Source: Ruegeria lacuscaerulensis ITI-1157
Lineage (GTDB): Bacteria; Pseudomonadota; Alphaproteobacteria; Rhodobacterales; Rhodobacteraceae
DNA length: 64,000 bases
Direction: 5' to 3'
Assembly (NCBI GenBank): GCA_000161775.1
Contig: GG704596.1
Coordinates: 773,712 to 837,711, forward strand
Part shown: positions 1 to 7,643 of the stretch, in pieces
Layout: each line of letters starts with the position of its first letter
Numbering within the stretch: position 1 is the first letter of the stretch
Position numbers and translations under genes: made by a program
The notes under the pieces: generated by a model
The model's database searches: none
What the model was told of the DNA's origin: nothing
Seen by the model: the letters and a program-made list of their open reading frames with translations, nothing else

Positions 1-1509
1 ATCCGCCTGATCCGCACGGGCGCCACGCTGGAGCGCACCGGCGCCATGAACGTGGTGCTGGACGCGTTCGAGGCTCCGCGCGCGTTGCGGATCGTGGCCC
101 ACACTCTGGGCAAACCGTTCCAATGGCTGGGCTACAAGGGTGACCCGAACATGCCGCCAGCCACCCGGGCGCTGACCGCCCTGGGCCCGGCCTACATCAA
201 GTTCGGTCAGGTCCTGTCCACGCGCCCCGATGTCGTCGGCGAAGAACTGGCCGAACAGCTCCGCGTCCTGCAGGACAAGCTGCCCCCCTTTCCACGCGAC
301 GTGGCCATGGCCGAGGTGGAAAAGGAGCTGGGCCAACCTCTGGATGAGATGTTCTCGGAGTTCAGCGAACCGATCGCGGCCGCCTCGATCGCGCAGGTCC
401 ACAAGGCCAAGATCGCCAGCACCGGCGAGGACGTGGCCGTCAAGGTCCTGCGCCCCGGCATCGAACGCGCGTTCCGCAAGGATGTGGATGCGTTCTATTT
501 CGCCGCCCGGATCGTCCAGCTTTTCGCCCCCGGCGCGCGCCGACTGCGTCCGATGGAAGTGATCGAGCATTTCGACGGCGTCGTCCGCGGCGAACTGGAT
601 CTGAGGCTCGAAAGCTCGGCGGCGTCGGAATTTGCCGCCAACACGCAGAATGACGAAGGCTTCTGGCTGCCACCCGTGGTCTGGTCGCTGTCGGCGCGCC
701 GGGTCATGACGCTCAGCTGGGCCGACGGTATCCCCTTGGGCGACAACGCCGCGCTGGACGCCGCCAATCACGACCGCCGCGACCTGGCCGAGCGGGTGCT
801 GCGCCTGTTCCTGCTGCACGCCCTGCGCGACGGCTTCTTCCACGCCGACATGCACCAGGGCAACCTCAAGGTCGCCGCGAACGGCGACATCATCGCCTAT
901 GACTTCGGCATCATGGGCCATATCGACGAATACACCCGCCGCGTCTATGCCGAGATCCTCTTCGGCTTCATCCGCCGTGACTACAAGCGCGTGGCCGAGG
1001 TGCATTTCGAGGCCGGCTACGTCCCGGCTGACCAGGACGTCGATGAATTCGCCCGCGCCCTGCGCGCGGTGGGCGAGCCGATCTTCGGCATGGATGCCAC
1101 CCATATCTCGATGGGCCGCCTGCTGAACTACCTGTTCGAGGTGACCGAACGCTTCGGCATGGAAACCCGCACCGAACTGATCCTGCTGCAACGCACGATG
1201 GTGGTGGTCGAAGGCGTCGCCCGCTCGCTCGACCCGCATATGAACATCTGGGAGGTCGCCCGCCCCGTTGTCGAGGACTATATCAAGCAGTCCATCGGCC
1301 CCCGCGCCGCCCTGCGTGATTTTGGAAAAACAGCTCTGGTTCTTGCGCGATTCGGGCCCCGCCTACCTGATCTTGTCGAAAATGCCCTGATCGCCCAGAC
1401 CCGCAAGGATGATCCATCCGGCTCAGATTTCTGGCCCAAGGCCATTCCCGCCGCGATCGGAGCGGCAGCCGGGGCAGTGGCCGTCCTGATCCTTACGGGC
1501 CTGGGCTGA
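1..1509 (+). CDS. ubiB: UbiB/ABC1 family protein kinase-like, 5' truncated by window edge
   Basis: Atypical kinase-like ATPase of the UbiB/AarF/ADCK family, needed for aerobic ubiquinone synthesis and membrane-associated. The reading frame is open from base 1. The first in-window ATG is at 46, but the 15 codons before it (starting IRLIRTGATLER) read like the family N-terminus, so the true start is upstream. Visible hallmarks are the KxGQ motif (IKFGQVLSTRPD), an AAASIAQVHKA loop replacing the kinase glycine-rich loop, the VAVKVLRPG lysine, the HADMHQGN catalytic loop and the DFG-type YDFGIMG. The C-terminus ends in a hydrophobic Ala/Gly-rich segment that is probably a membrane anchor. It is usually linked to ubiE in alphaproteobacteria, but that neighbour lies outside the window. 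Confidence 0.93.
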   Translation: MRLIRTGATLERTGAMNVVLDAFEAPRALRIVAHTLGKPFQWLGYKGDPNMPPATRALTALGPAYIKFGQVLSTRPDVVGEELAEQLRVLQDKLPPFPRDVAMAEVEKELGQPLDEMFSEFSEPIAAASIAQVHKAKIASTGEDVAVKVLRPGIERAFRKDVDAFYFAARIVQLFAPGARRLRPMEVIEHFDGVVRGELDLRLESSAASEFAANTQNDEGFWLPPVVWSLSARRVMTLSWADGIPLGDNAALDAANHDRRDLAERVLRLFLLHALRDGFFHADMHQGNLKVAANGDIIAYDFGIMGHIDEYTRRVYAEILFGFIRRDYKRVAEVHFEAGYVPADQDVDEFARALRAVGEPIFGMDATHISMGRLLNYLFEVTERFGMETRTELILLQRTMVVVEGVARSLDPHMNIWEVARPVVEDYIKQSIGPRAALRDFGKTALVLARFGPRLPDLVENALIAQTRKDDPSGSDFWPKAIPAAIGAAAGAVAVLILTGLG

Positions 1510-1529
1510 CAGGCGCCGTCGCTTCATCT

Positions 1530-1592
1530 GGCCAAAAATATCCTCGGGGGGAATCGCGCCCCGGCGCGATGGGGGGCAGACAGCCCCCCTGC
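1530..1592. repeat. Rhodobacterales-type intergenic repeat with two GC hairpins
   Basis: Lies between the convergent ubiB and thiolase genes. It begins with an AAAAATATCCTCGGGGG-like segment, then a hairpin (ATCGCGC/GCGCGAT, 1553-1570) and a second hairpin (GGGGGGC/GCCCCCC, 1571-1589, loop AGACA). I recognise this AATATCC-GGGGG...GGGGGC-GCCCCC arrangement as a frequent intergenic element in Rhodobacterales genomes; that part is memory, not computed here. It probably acts as a bidirectional transcription end. I saw no second copy in the window. Confidence 0.55.
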
Positions 1593-1603
1593 CCAGCCCA
1601 CGA

Positions 1604-2779
1604 TCAGAGCCGTTCGATGGCGATGGCAATCCCCTGCCCGCCACCGATGCACATGGTGATCAGCCCTTTCGACCCGCCGATGCGCTCCAACTCGTACAGA
1701 GTCTTCAGCGTGATGATCGCCCCGGTAGCCCCCACCGGATGACCTAGGGCGATGGCCCCGCCATTCGGGTTCACCTTGGCCGGGTCCAGCCCAAGTTCCT
1801 TGTTCACCGCCAGCGCCTGGGCGGCAAAGGCCTCGTTGCTTTCGATCACATCGAAATCGCCCGCCGACAGGCCGGTTCGCTCCAACAGGTTGCGCACGGC
1901 CGGAACCGGGCCGATCCCCATCACTTCGGGGCGAACGCCAGCATGGGCATAGCCCAGGATGCGCGCCTTGGGCGTCAGGCCGGCTTTCTCGGCGGCTTCC
2001 GCCGTGGCCAGAACCATCGCCGCCGCGCCGTCATTGATGCCCGAGGCGTTGCCCGCAGTCACACGCCCGTCCTTCTGGAACACCGGCCGCAGCCCGGCCA
2101 GGGCCTCGGCCGTGGTGGCCTTGGGATGCTCGTCGACCTTGAAATCGACCATGTCGCGCTTGACCTTGACCTGCACCGGCGCGATCTGGCTGTCGAAATA
2201 GCCCGCCTCGATCGCGGCCGCAGCCCGCTGCTGGCTGGTCAGCGCAAACGCGTCCATCTCCTCGCGCGTGATCTGGTGTTCATCGGCCACGTTCTCGGCT
2301 GTGACGCCCATATGCCCGGTGCCAAAGGGGCAGTTCAGCGCGCCCAGCATCATGTCCAGCGACTTGATGTCGCCCATCTTGGCGCCCCAACGCGCCTGCG
2401 GAACGATGTAGGGGCTGCGCGACATGCTCTCGGCGCCGCCGGCCACGGCAAACTCGGCATCCCCCAGCATCAGCGATTGAACCGCCGATACGATGGCCTG
2501 CGCGCCCGACCCGCACAGTCGGTTAACATTCATCGCCGGAGCACCGTTCGGAATGCCCGCCTGCATCGCCGCGACGCGCGACAGGTACATGTCGCGCGGC
2601 TCGGTGTTGATGACATGCCCGAACACCACATGCCCGATCCGGTCGCCTTCGACGCCGGATTTCTCAAGCGCGGCCTTGGTCACGACGGTGGCCAGATCGA
2701 TCGGCGGGGCCGCGGCCAGCGAGCCTCCGAACGTACCGATTGCGGTGCGGGCACCGTCCAGAATCACGATGTCGGTCAT
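1604..2779 (-). CDS. Acetyl-CoA acetyltransferase / thiolase
   Basis: Thiolase-superfamily enzyme of 391 aa, either condensing acetyl-CoA or cleaving beta-ketoacyl-CoA. The catalytic Cys is C89 in [11 protein letters not shown], the GHP histidine is H347, and the second acid/base cysteine is C377 in TMCIGGGQG. The start is placed at MTDIVIL because GAGGAGAG lies just upstream; a longer in-frame extension to 2866 looks non-coding. It diverges from the XRE-cupin gene and shares with it an intergenic region carrying operator-like dyads. Acetyl-CoA is the product of the kbl-tdh pathway across that regulator, so shared control is plausible. Substrate (PHB-type acetoacetyl-CoA, BktB-type or degradative) cannot be settled from sequence. 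Confidence 0.92.
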   Translation of the reverse strand: MTDIVILDGARTAIGTFGGSLAAAPPIDLATVVTKAALEKSGVEGDRIGHVVFGHVINTEPRDMYLSRVAAMQAGIPNGAPAMNVNRLCGSGAQAIVSAVQSLMLGDAEFAVAGGAESMSRSPYIVPQARWGAKMGDIKSLDMMLGALNCPFGTGHMGVTAENVADEHQITREEMDAFALTSQQRAAAAIEAGYFDSQIAPVQVKVKRDMVDFKVDEHPKATTAEALAGLRPVFQKDGRVTAGNASGINDGAAAMVLATAEAAEKAGLTPKARILGYAHAGVRPEVMGIGPVPAVRNLLERTGLSAGDFDVIESNEAFAAQALAVNKELGLDPAKVNPNGGAIALGHPVGATGAIITLKTLYELERIGGSKGLITMCIGGGQGIAIAIERL

Positions 2780-2842
2780 GTCTCTCTCCTCTTGGATTTG
2801 CGCGCAGTATGCATCCGCAGCATGGGCCTGTCGCGCGGGACG

Positions 2843-2905
2843 TTCCGTCATCGGCGGAATTGACAATTCGCGCCCGGACGCGCAAGAAATTCCGCCATGA
2901 CGGAA
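2843..2905. promoter_or_regulatory. Two operator-like dyads in opposite orientation in the thiolase/XRE divergence
   Basis: Copy 1 (2843-2859) is TTCCG-N7-CGGAA; copy 2 (2890-2905) is TTCCG-N6-CGGAA. The reverse complement of copy 1 matches copy 2 over 16 positions apart from one inserted G, so together they form a large inverted repeat about 45 bp centre to centre. A perfect -35 hexamer TTGACA (2860-2865) lies between them, and copy 2 overlaps the XRE start codon at 2897. Two further copies precede kbl. Inferred to be the autoregulatory operator of the XRE-cupin protein. Confidence 0.55.
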
Positions 2906-3463
2906 AACTCAGACGATATCCTGACACGCCTGCCCGCCCGCCTGAAAGAGGCCCGGCGCGCCAAGGGCCTGTCACTGGAAGCTGTGGCCAATCTCAGCGG
3001 CGTGTCCCGGTCGATGGTCAGCCAGATCGAACGCGGCGAAAGCAGCCCCACGATCTCGACCCTGTGGAACCTGACCCGCGCGTTGCAGGTCGATTTCGCC
3101 GGTCTTCTGGAAGAGTCCGAGACCACCGACCAGATCGAGGTGCTGCGCAGCGCCGAGGTGCCCAGCATCGACAATATGGGCCAGTCCTGCCGGATCCGCA
3201 TCCTCTCGCCACCCGAGGAGGCCGGCGGGCACGAGGTCTATGATATCCGGTTCGATGCAAACGGAGCGCTGAACAGCCAGCCCCATGCCCGCGGCGCGCG
3301 CGAACAGCTGACCGTGCTGGAAGGGGCCGTCCGCGTCACCTCGGGCGCCGCGACGATGGAACTGCAGCAGGGCGACACGGCCCGTTATGCGGCCGACGTG
3401 GCCCACGCCATCGCGGCACCGGACGGACCCGCCCGCGTGTTCCTGATCGTCAAGAACGCCTGA
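2897..3463 (+). CDS. XRE-family transcriptional regulator with C-terminal cupin domain
   Basis: Transcription factor of 188 aa. An N-terminal Cro/C1-type helix-turn-helix (about residues 12-66: RRAKGLSLEAVANLSGVSRS then QIERGESSPTI) is followed by a linker and a cupin sensor domain (about 115-186, with GAREQLTVLEGAVRV and QGDTARYAADVAHAI). This architecture is typical of small-molecule-responsive regulators of amino-acid catabolism. It sits directly upstream of kbl-tdh and diverges from a thiolase. TTCCG-N5-7-CGGAA dyads flank the gene on both sides and one covers its own ATG. Inference: it autoregulates and controls threonine degradation, perhaps sensing threonine or a downstream intermediate. 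The Shine-Dalgarno is weak. Confidence 0.9.
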   Translation: MTENSDDILTRLPARLKEARRAKGLSLEAVANLSGVSRSMVSQIERGESSPTISTLWNLTRALQVDFAGLLEESETTDQIEVLRSAEVPSIDNMGQSCRIRILSPPEEAGGHEVYDIRFDANGALNSQPHARGAREQLTVLEGAVRVTSGAATMELQQGDTARYAADVAHAIAAPDGPARVFLIVKNA

Positions 3464-3481
3464 TCCGCGGAGATCGGCCAC

Positions 3482-3518
3482 TTTCCGCCTTCACGGATTT
3501 TTTTCCGCCATACTGAAA
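3482..3518. promoter_or_regulatory. Two tandem operator-like repeats upstream of kbl
   Basis: TTTCCGCC-TTC-ACGGA (3482-3497) and TTTCCGCC-ATA-CTGAAA (3502-3518) are in the same orientation with a 20-bp period (two helical turns). Both match the dyads at 2843-2859 and 2890-2905. They lie 63-99 bp upstream of the kbl ATG, a good position for an operator of kbl-tdh. Confidence 0.5.
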
Positions 3519-3580
3519 ATCTCCTATTTGGGACGCGCTTCCGTTATGTTAGATACGCGACTCAGAAAAAGGAGATCGCC

Positions 3581-4765
3581 ATGGCTGATGCATTCCTGTC
3601 CCACGTTTCGGACACCCTCTCGCAGATCAAGGCGGAAGGCCTGTACAAGACGGAACGAATGATCACCTCGCCCCAGGGCGGCGAGATCACGGTGGGCGGA
3701 CGTCAGGTCATCAACCTGTGTGCCAACAATTACCTGGGTCTGGCCGACCATCCGGCGCTGATCGAAGCCGCGAAAAACGCGATGGAGCCCAAGGGGTTCG
3801 GCATGGCCTCGGTCCGGTTCATCTGCGGCACGCAGGACATCCACCGCGAGCTGGAGCAGCGGCTGGCCAGGTTTCTGGGCAAGGACGATTCGATCCTGTT
3901 CGCGGCCTGTTTCGACGCCAATGGCGGGTTGTTCGAACCCCTGCTGGGCCCCGAGGATGCCATCATCTCGGACAGTCTGAACCATGCCTCGATCATTGAC
4001 GGGATCCGGCTGTGCAAGGCCAAACGCTATCGCTACATGAACAATGACATGAACGACCTCGAAGCCTGGCTGAAACAGGCGCGCGCGGACGGGGCCCGGC
4101 ATATCATGATCGCGACCGACGGCGTGTTCTCGATGGATGGCTACCTGGCCAACCTGCCCAGGATCCGCGAACTGGCCGACAAATACGACGCGGTCGTGAT
4201 GGTCGATGACTGTCACGCCACCGGATTCATGGGGCCGCGCGGCGCGGGCACGCCGGATCATTTCGGCGTGGAGGTGGACATTCTGACCGGGACATTGGGC
4301 AAGGCACTTGGGGGGGCAATCGGCGGCTACATCGCCGGGCCGCAGCCAGTGATCGACCTGCTGCGGCAGCGGGCGCGGCCCTATCTGTTCTCGAACTCGC
4401 TGCCGCCCTCCATCGTCGCCGCCGGGCTTGAGGCGATCCGCTTGGTCGAAGGCGGCGACATGCTGCGCAAGCAACTGTTCGGCAATACAAAATACTGGCG
4501 CGCCGGGCTGGAGAAGCTGGGGTTCGACCTGCTGCCGGGTGAACACCCGATCATCCCCGTGATGTTGGGCGAGGCGCAGTTGGCGCAGGACATGGCCGCC
4601 CGCCTGTTCGACGAAGGCGTCTATGTCTCGGGCTTCTTCTTCCCGGTGGTCCCGCGCGGCCGGGCCCGCATCCGCACCCAGATGAACGCGGCGCTGACCC
4701 GCGACGAGTTGGACCGCGCGCTGGCCGCCTTCGGCAAGGTCGGCAAGGAACTGGGGGTGATCTGA
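3581..4765 (+). CDS. kbl: 2-amino-3-ketobutyrate CoA ligase (glycine C-acetyltransferase)
   Basis: PLP enzyme of the alpha-oxoamine synthase family, 394 aa. It cleaves 2-amino-3-ketobutyrate with CoA to glycine and acetyl-CoA, the second step of threonine degradation. Visible motifs are the [11 protein letters not shown]-terminal segment, the [16 protein letters not shown] cofactor-site aspartate/histidine region, and the PLP-lysine motif [12 protein letters not shown]. The start follows an AAAAAGGAGATCGCC ribosome site. Its TGA overlaps the ATG of tdh (TGATG), so the two are translationally coupled. Tandem operator-like repeats upstream suggest control by the preceding XRE-cupin regulator. 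Confidence 0.97.
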   Translation: MADAFLSHVSDTLSQIKAEGLYKTERMITSPQGGEITVGGRQVINLCANNYLGLADHPALIEAAKNAMEPKGFGMASVRFICGTQDIHRELEQRLARFLGKDDSILFAACFDANGGLFEPLLGPEDAIISDSLNHASIIDGIRLCKAKRYRYMNNDMNDLEAWLKQARADGARHIMIATDGVFSMDGYLANLPRIRELADKYDAVVMVDDCHATGFMGPRGAGTPDHFGVEVDILTGTLGKALGGAIGGYIAGPQPVIDLLRQRARPYLFSNSLPPSIVAAGLEAIRLVEGGDMLRKQLFGNTKYWRAGLEKLGFDLLPGEHPIIPVMLGEAQLAQDMAARLFDEGVYVSGFFFPVVPRGRARIRTQMNAALTRDELDRALAAFGKVGKELGVI

Positions 4766-5808
4766 TGCGACCCAACACGATGAAAGCGCTGGAGAAGTCC
4801 AAGCCCGAGGAAGGGCTGTGGATGGTGCAGGCCCCGGTCCCCGAGATCGGCCCCGATGAGGTTCTGATCCGGGTGAAGAAGACCGGGATCTGCGGCACCG
4901 ACATCCATATCTGGAACTGGGATGAATGGGCAGCGCACACGGTGCCCGTTCCCATGATCACCGGCCACGAATTCGCCGGCGAAATCGTCGAGCTGGGCCG
5001 CAACGTGACCGGGTTGAAGATCGGCCAGCGCTGCTCGGGCGAGGGTCATTTAATTCGCACCGACAGCCGCCAAAGCCGCGCGGGAAAGTTCCACCTTGAC
5101 CCCGGCACGCGCGGGATCGGGGTGAACGAACAGGGCGCCTTTGCCCAATACCTGAAACTGCCGGCCTTCAACGTGGTGCCCCTGCCCGACGACATTCCGG
5201 ACGAGATCGGCGCGATACTCGACCCGCTGGGCAATGCGGTGCACACCGCGCTGAGCTTCGATCTGCTGGGCGAGGACGTGTTGATCACCGGCGCCGGCCC
5301 GATCGGGATCATGGCCGCTGCGGTGGCCCGCCACGCGGGCGCCCGGCATGTGGTGATCACCGACATCAACCCCGATCGGCTGGCGCTGGCGCGGCATGTC
5401 GTGCCCTCGGTCCGGGCGGTGAACGTGGCCGAGGAAGAGCTGCAATCGGTGATTTCCGACCTGGGCATGAGCCAGGGGTTCGACGTGGGGCTGGAAATGT
5501 CGGGCTCGCAGGCGGCGCTGGACCAGATGGTCGAGGCGCTGGTGATGGGCGGCAAGATCGCCCTGCTGGGCATTCCGCCCGGCAAATCGCCCGTCGACTG
5601 GAGCCGCATCGTGTTCAAGGCGATCACCATCAAGGGCGTCTACGGCCGCGAGATGTTCGAGACCTGGTACAAGATGATCGCGATGCTGCAGAACGGGCTG
5701 GATGTCAGCCGGGTCATCACCCATCGCTTTGCCGCCGATGACTTTGCGCAGGGCTTTGCCGCCATGAAATCGGGAAAATCGGGCAAGGTGGTGCTAGACT
5801 GGACCTGA
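4765..5808 (+). CDS. tdh: L-threonine 3-dehydrogenase lacking the structural-zinc cysteines
   Basis: Zinc-dependent medium-chain dehydrogenase, 347 aa, oxidising L-threonine to 2-amino-3-ketobutyrate with NAD+; Kbl then cleaves the product. The catalytic zinc site is present (C43 in GICGTD, H68-E69 in TGHEF), as is the Rossmann motif [10 protein letters not shown]. The C-terminal half is very like the E. coli enzyme ([12 protein letters not shown]). The odd feature is that the four cysteines of the structural-zinc lobe (E. coli C93, C96, C99, C107) align without gaps to R98, S101, S104 and D112, so that zinc cannot bind. The ATG overlaps the kbl stop; a second ATG at 4780 corresponds to the E. 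coli start. Confidence 0.96.
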   Translation: MRPNTMKALEKSKPEEGLWMVQAPVPEIGPDEVLIRVKKTGICGTDIHIWNWDEWAAHTVPVPMITGHEFAGEIVELGRNVTGLKIGQRCSGEGHLIRTDSRQSRAGKFHLDPGTRGIGVNEQGAFAQYLKLPAFNVVPLPDDIPDEIGAILDPLGNAVHTALSFDLLGEDVLITGAGPIGIMAAAVARHAGARHVVITDINPDRLALARHVVPSVRAVNVAEEELQSVISDLGMSQGFDVGLEMSGSQAALDQMVEALVMGGKIALLGIPPGKSPVDWSRIVFKAITIKGVYGREMFETWYKMIAMLQNGLDVSRVITHRFAADDFAQGFAAMKSGKSGKVVLDWT

Positions 5809-5827
5809 CCCTCTGGATAGTTGCAAA

Positions 5828-5848
5828 CGCACCTTCTAGACAGGTGCG
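5828..5848. promoter_or_regulatory. Perfect 7-bp dyad upstream of kynA
   Basis: CGCACCT (5828-5834) and AGGTGCG (5842-5848) are perfect inverted repeats around a 7-nt spacer, 25-45 bp upstream of the kynA ATG. It could be an operator for the kynurenine genes or a small leader hairpin. No U-tract follows, so it is not an obvious terminator for tdh. Confidence 0.35.
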
Positions 5849-5872
5849 CACACATGCCGGGGAGGAAGTGAG

Positions 5873-6760
5873 ATGGCCGACAAAGCCAAGGGCGACCGCC
5901 CGCTGGAACGAGGAATCGAAGACACGCTGGTAACCGATTTCGCGGACACGCACCGCAAAAGCTATGGCGATTTCCTGCAACTCAAGACCCTGCTGAACCT
6001 GCAAAAAACCTTTCAGGACCCGGCCCAACCGGATGAGATGCTGTTCATCATCATCCACCAGGTCAGCGAGCTGTGGCTGAAACTGATGCACCATCAGCTG
6101 GTCGAAGTGCGCCGGTTCCTGCAGCAGGATGAGTTCGGCCCCGCGATGAAGAACCTGGACCGGATCAAAGCGATCCAGAGGCAGTTGATCGCCGCGTGGG
6201 AAACCCTGCTGACCATGACGCCCGCCGACTACAAGACCTTCCGCAAGGCGCTGGGCAATTCATCCGGCTTCCAGAGCTACGGCTATCGCCAGATCGAGTT
6301 CATCCTGGGCAACAAGGACACCGCCACCCTGAAGGTGCATGAACACGACCCCGAAGTGATGGAGATGCTGACCGCCGCCCTGGTCAAGCCGTCGCTGTAT
6401 GACGAGGTGCTGCACATGCTGGCGCGGCAGGGGTTCGACGTGCCGCAGGACCTGTTGGACCGGGACTATTCAAAGACCTATTCCGGCGATCCGCGCATCG
6501 TGAAGATCTGGGCCGAGATCTACCGGAACACAGGCCGGTACTGGGACTTGTATGCGCTGGCCGAAAAACTGATGGATGTGGAATCGCTGTTTCAGCGGTG
6601 GCGGTTCGACCATGCGACCGCCGTCGAACGTGTAATCGGCATGCAGCCCGGAACAGGCGGCTCCAGCGGTGTGGCCTTCCTGCGCAAAGCGCTGGAGCTG
6701 CGATTCTTCCACGACCTTTATGACGTGCGCACCGACCTGATGTATGGCGGACAGGGCTGA
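5873..6760 (+). CDS. kynA: Tryptophan 2,3-dioxygenase
   Basis: Heme dioxygenase of 295 aa opening the indole ring of L-tryptophan to N-formylkynurenine, the first step of the kynurenine pathway. Family segments are obvious: YGDFLQLKTLLNLQ, the FIIIHQVSELWLKLMHHQL region containing the active-site histidine, GNSSGFQSYGYRQIEF and GTGGSSGVAFLRKAL near the C-terminus. Length fits bacterial TDOs. A strong GGAGG precedes the ATG. The formamidase-like gene starts 3 bp after the stop, so the two form an operon. No kynureninase gene follows within the window. Confidence 0.96.
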   Translation: MADKAKGDRPLERGIEDTLVTDFADTHRKSYGDFLQLKTLLNLQKTFQDPAQPDEMLFIIIHQVSELWLKLMHHQLVEVRRFLQQDEFGPAMKNLDRIKAIQRQLIAAWETLLTMTPADYKTFRKALGNSSGFQSYGYRQIEFILGNKDTATLKVHEHDPEVMEMLTAALVKPSLYDEVLHMLARQGFDVPQDLLDRDYSKTYSGDPRIVKIWAEIYRNTGRYWDLYALAEKLMDVESLFQRWRFDHATAVERVIGMQPGTGGSSGVAFLRKALELRFFHDLYDVRTDLMYGGQG

Positions 6761-6763
6761 GCC

Positions 6764-7591
6764 ATGCTGTATCGTGGTTTTACCCAAGACGAGCTGGAGC
6801 GCGAATACGCGCCCAGTTCGATGATCGGCGGCGACCTTGCGCCTTATCTGGCGGCCTATTCGGCGCTCAGCGCGCAGGCGCGGGCGCAACTGACGGTGCA
6901 AGAGAACCTCGGCTATGGCGACGCGCCCGCGCAGGTGCTGGATTTCTTTCCCGCACGCACGCCCGGCGCACCGCTGCATGTGTTCATCCATGGCGGCTAT
7001 TGGCAGGCGCTCAGCCAACGCGACTCGGCGATGATGGCGCCCGCGCTGGTCCAAGGCGGGCAGGCCTTTGCGACGGTGAACTACACTCTCGCCCCCGACG
7101 GGCGGCTGGGCCAGATGGTCGAGGAATGCCGAACCGCGCTGATGTGGCTGGCCACCCAGGCCAAGTCGCTGGGGTTCGATGCCTCGCATGTCACCCTGTC
7201 CGGGCACAGCGCCGGCGCGCATCTGGCGGCGATGGTCATGGCGACCTCGGCCGACCAGTTCGCCCGGATCGGCCTGCGGGTGCGCGAAGTCATCCTGATC
7301 AGCGGTGTCTACGACCTGGAACCGATCAGCCTGACCCCGGTCAACGATCCCCTGCAGCTGACCCCGGTCGAGCTGCACGACCTGTCCCCCATCCTGAACC
7401 TGCCCGCGCCCGGGCCGCGCTATCGGGTCACGGTGGGCGAGCGGGACACCGGCGAGTTCATCCGGCAGAGCCGCGACTTTGCCGAAGCGTTGCGCAAGGC
7501 CGGGCATGCCGTCAGCTTTGACCTGCAGCCGGGCACGCACCATTTCGATATCATCCTCAAGGACGGGACGTTTTTGAACGACCACCCCTGA
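6764..7591 (+). CDS. Alpha/beta hydrolase, probable kynurenine formamidase
   Basis: Hydrolase of 275 aa with the alpha/beta fold: oxyanion loop HGGYW (76-80), nucleophile elbow GHSAG (S149) and a C-terminal GTHHFDI motif supplying the catalytic histidine (H259/H260). This is the arylformamidase (AFMID-like) branch of the esterase/lipase family, structurally unrelated to the usual bacterial metal-dependent KynB. Position directly behind kynA (3-bp gap) supports hydrolysis of N-formylkynurenine to kynurenine and formate. Family assignment is firm; the exact substrate is inferred from context. Transcription ends at a hairpin shared with infB on the opposite strand. Confidence 0.82.
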   Translation: MLYRGFTQDELEREYAPSSMIGGDLAPYLAAYSALSAQARAQLTVQENLGYGDAPAQVLDFFPARTPGAPLHVFIHGGYWQALSQRDSAMMAPALVQGGQAFATVNYTLAPDGRLGQMVEECRTALMWLATQAKSLGFDASHVTLSGHSAGAHLAAMVMATSADQFARIGLRVREVILISGVYDLEPISLTPVNDPLQLTPVELHDLSPILNLPAPGPRYRVTVGERDTGEFIRQSRDFAEALRKAGHAVSFDLQPGTHHFDIILKDGTFLNDHP

Positions 7592-7597
7592 AAACGA

Positions 7598-7624
7598 AAA
7601 CGGCGGCCCCTGGGGACCGCCGTT
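7598..7624. terminator. Bidirectional intrinsic terminator between kyn operon and infB
   Basis: Perfect 9-bp stem AAACGGCGG (7598-7606) / CCGCCGTTT (7616-7624) with a 9-nt loop. It is followed by TCTTT on the plus strand and by TCG-TTTT on the minus strand, and lies between two convergent genes. Confidence 0.85.
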
Positions 7625-7643
7625 TCTTTCACTTTCGACCGGA

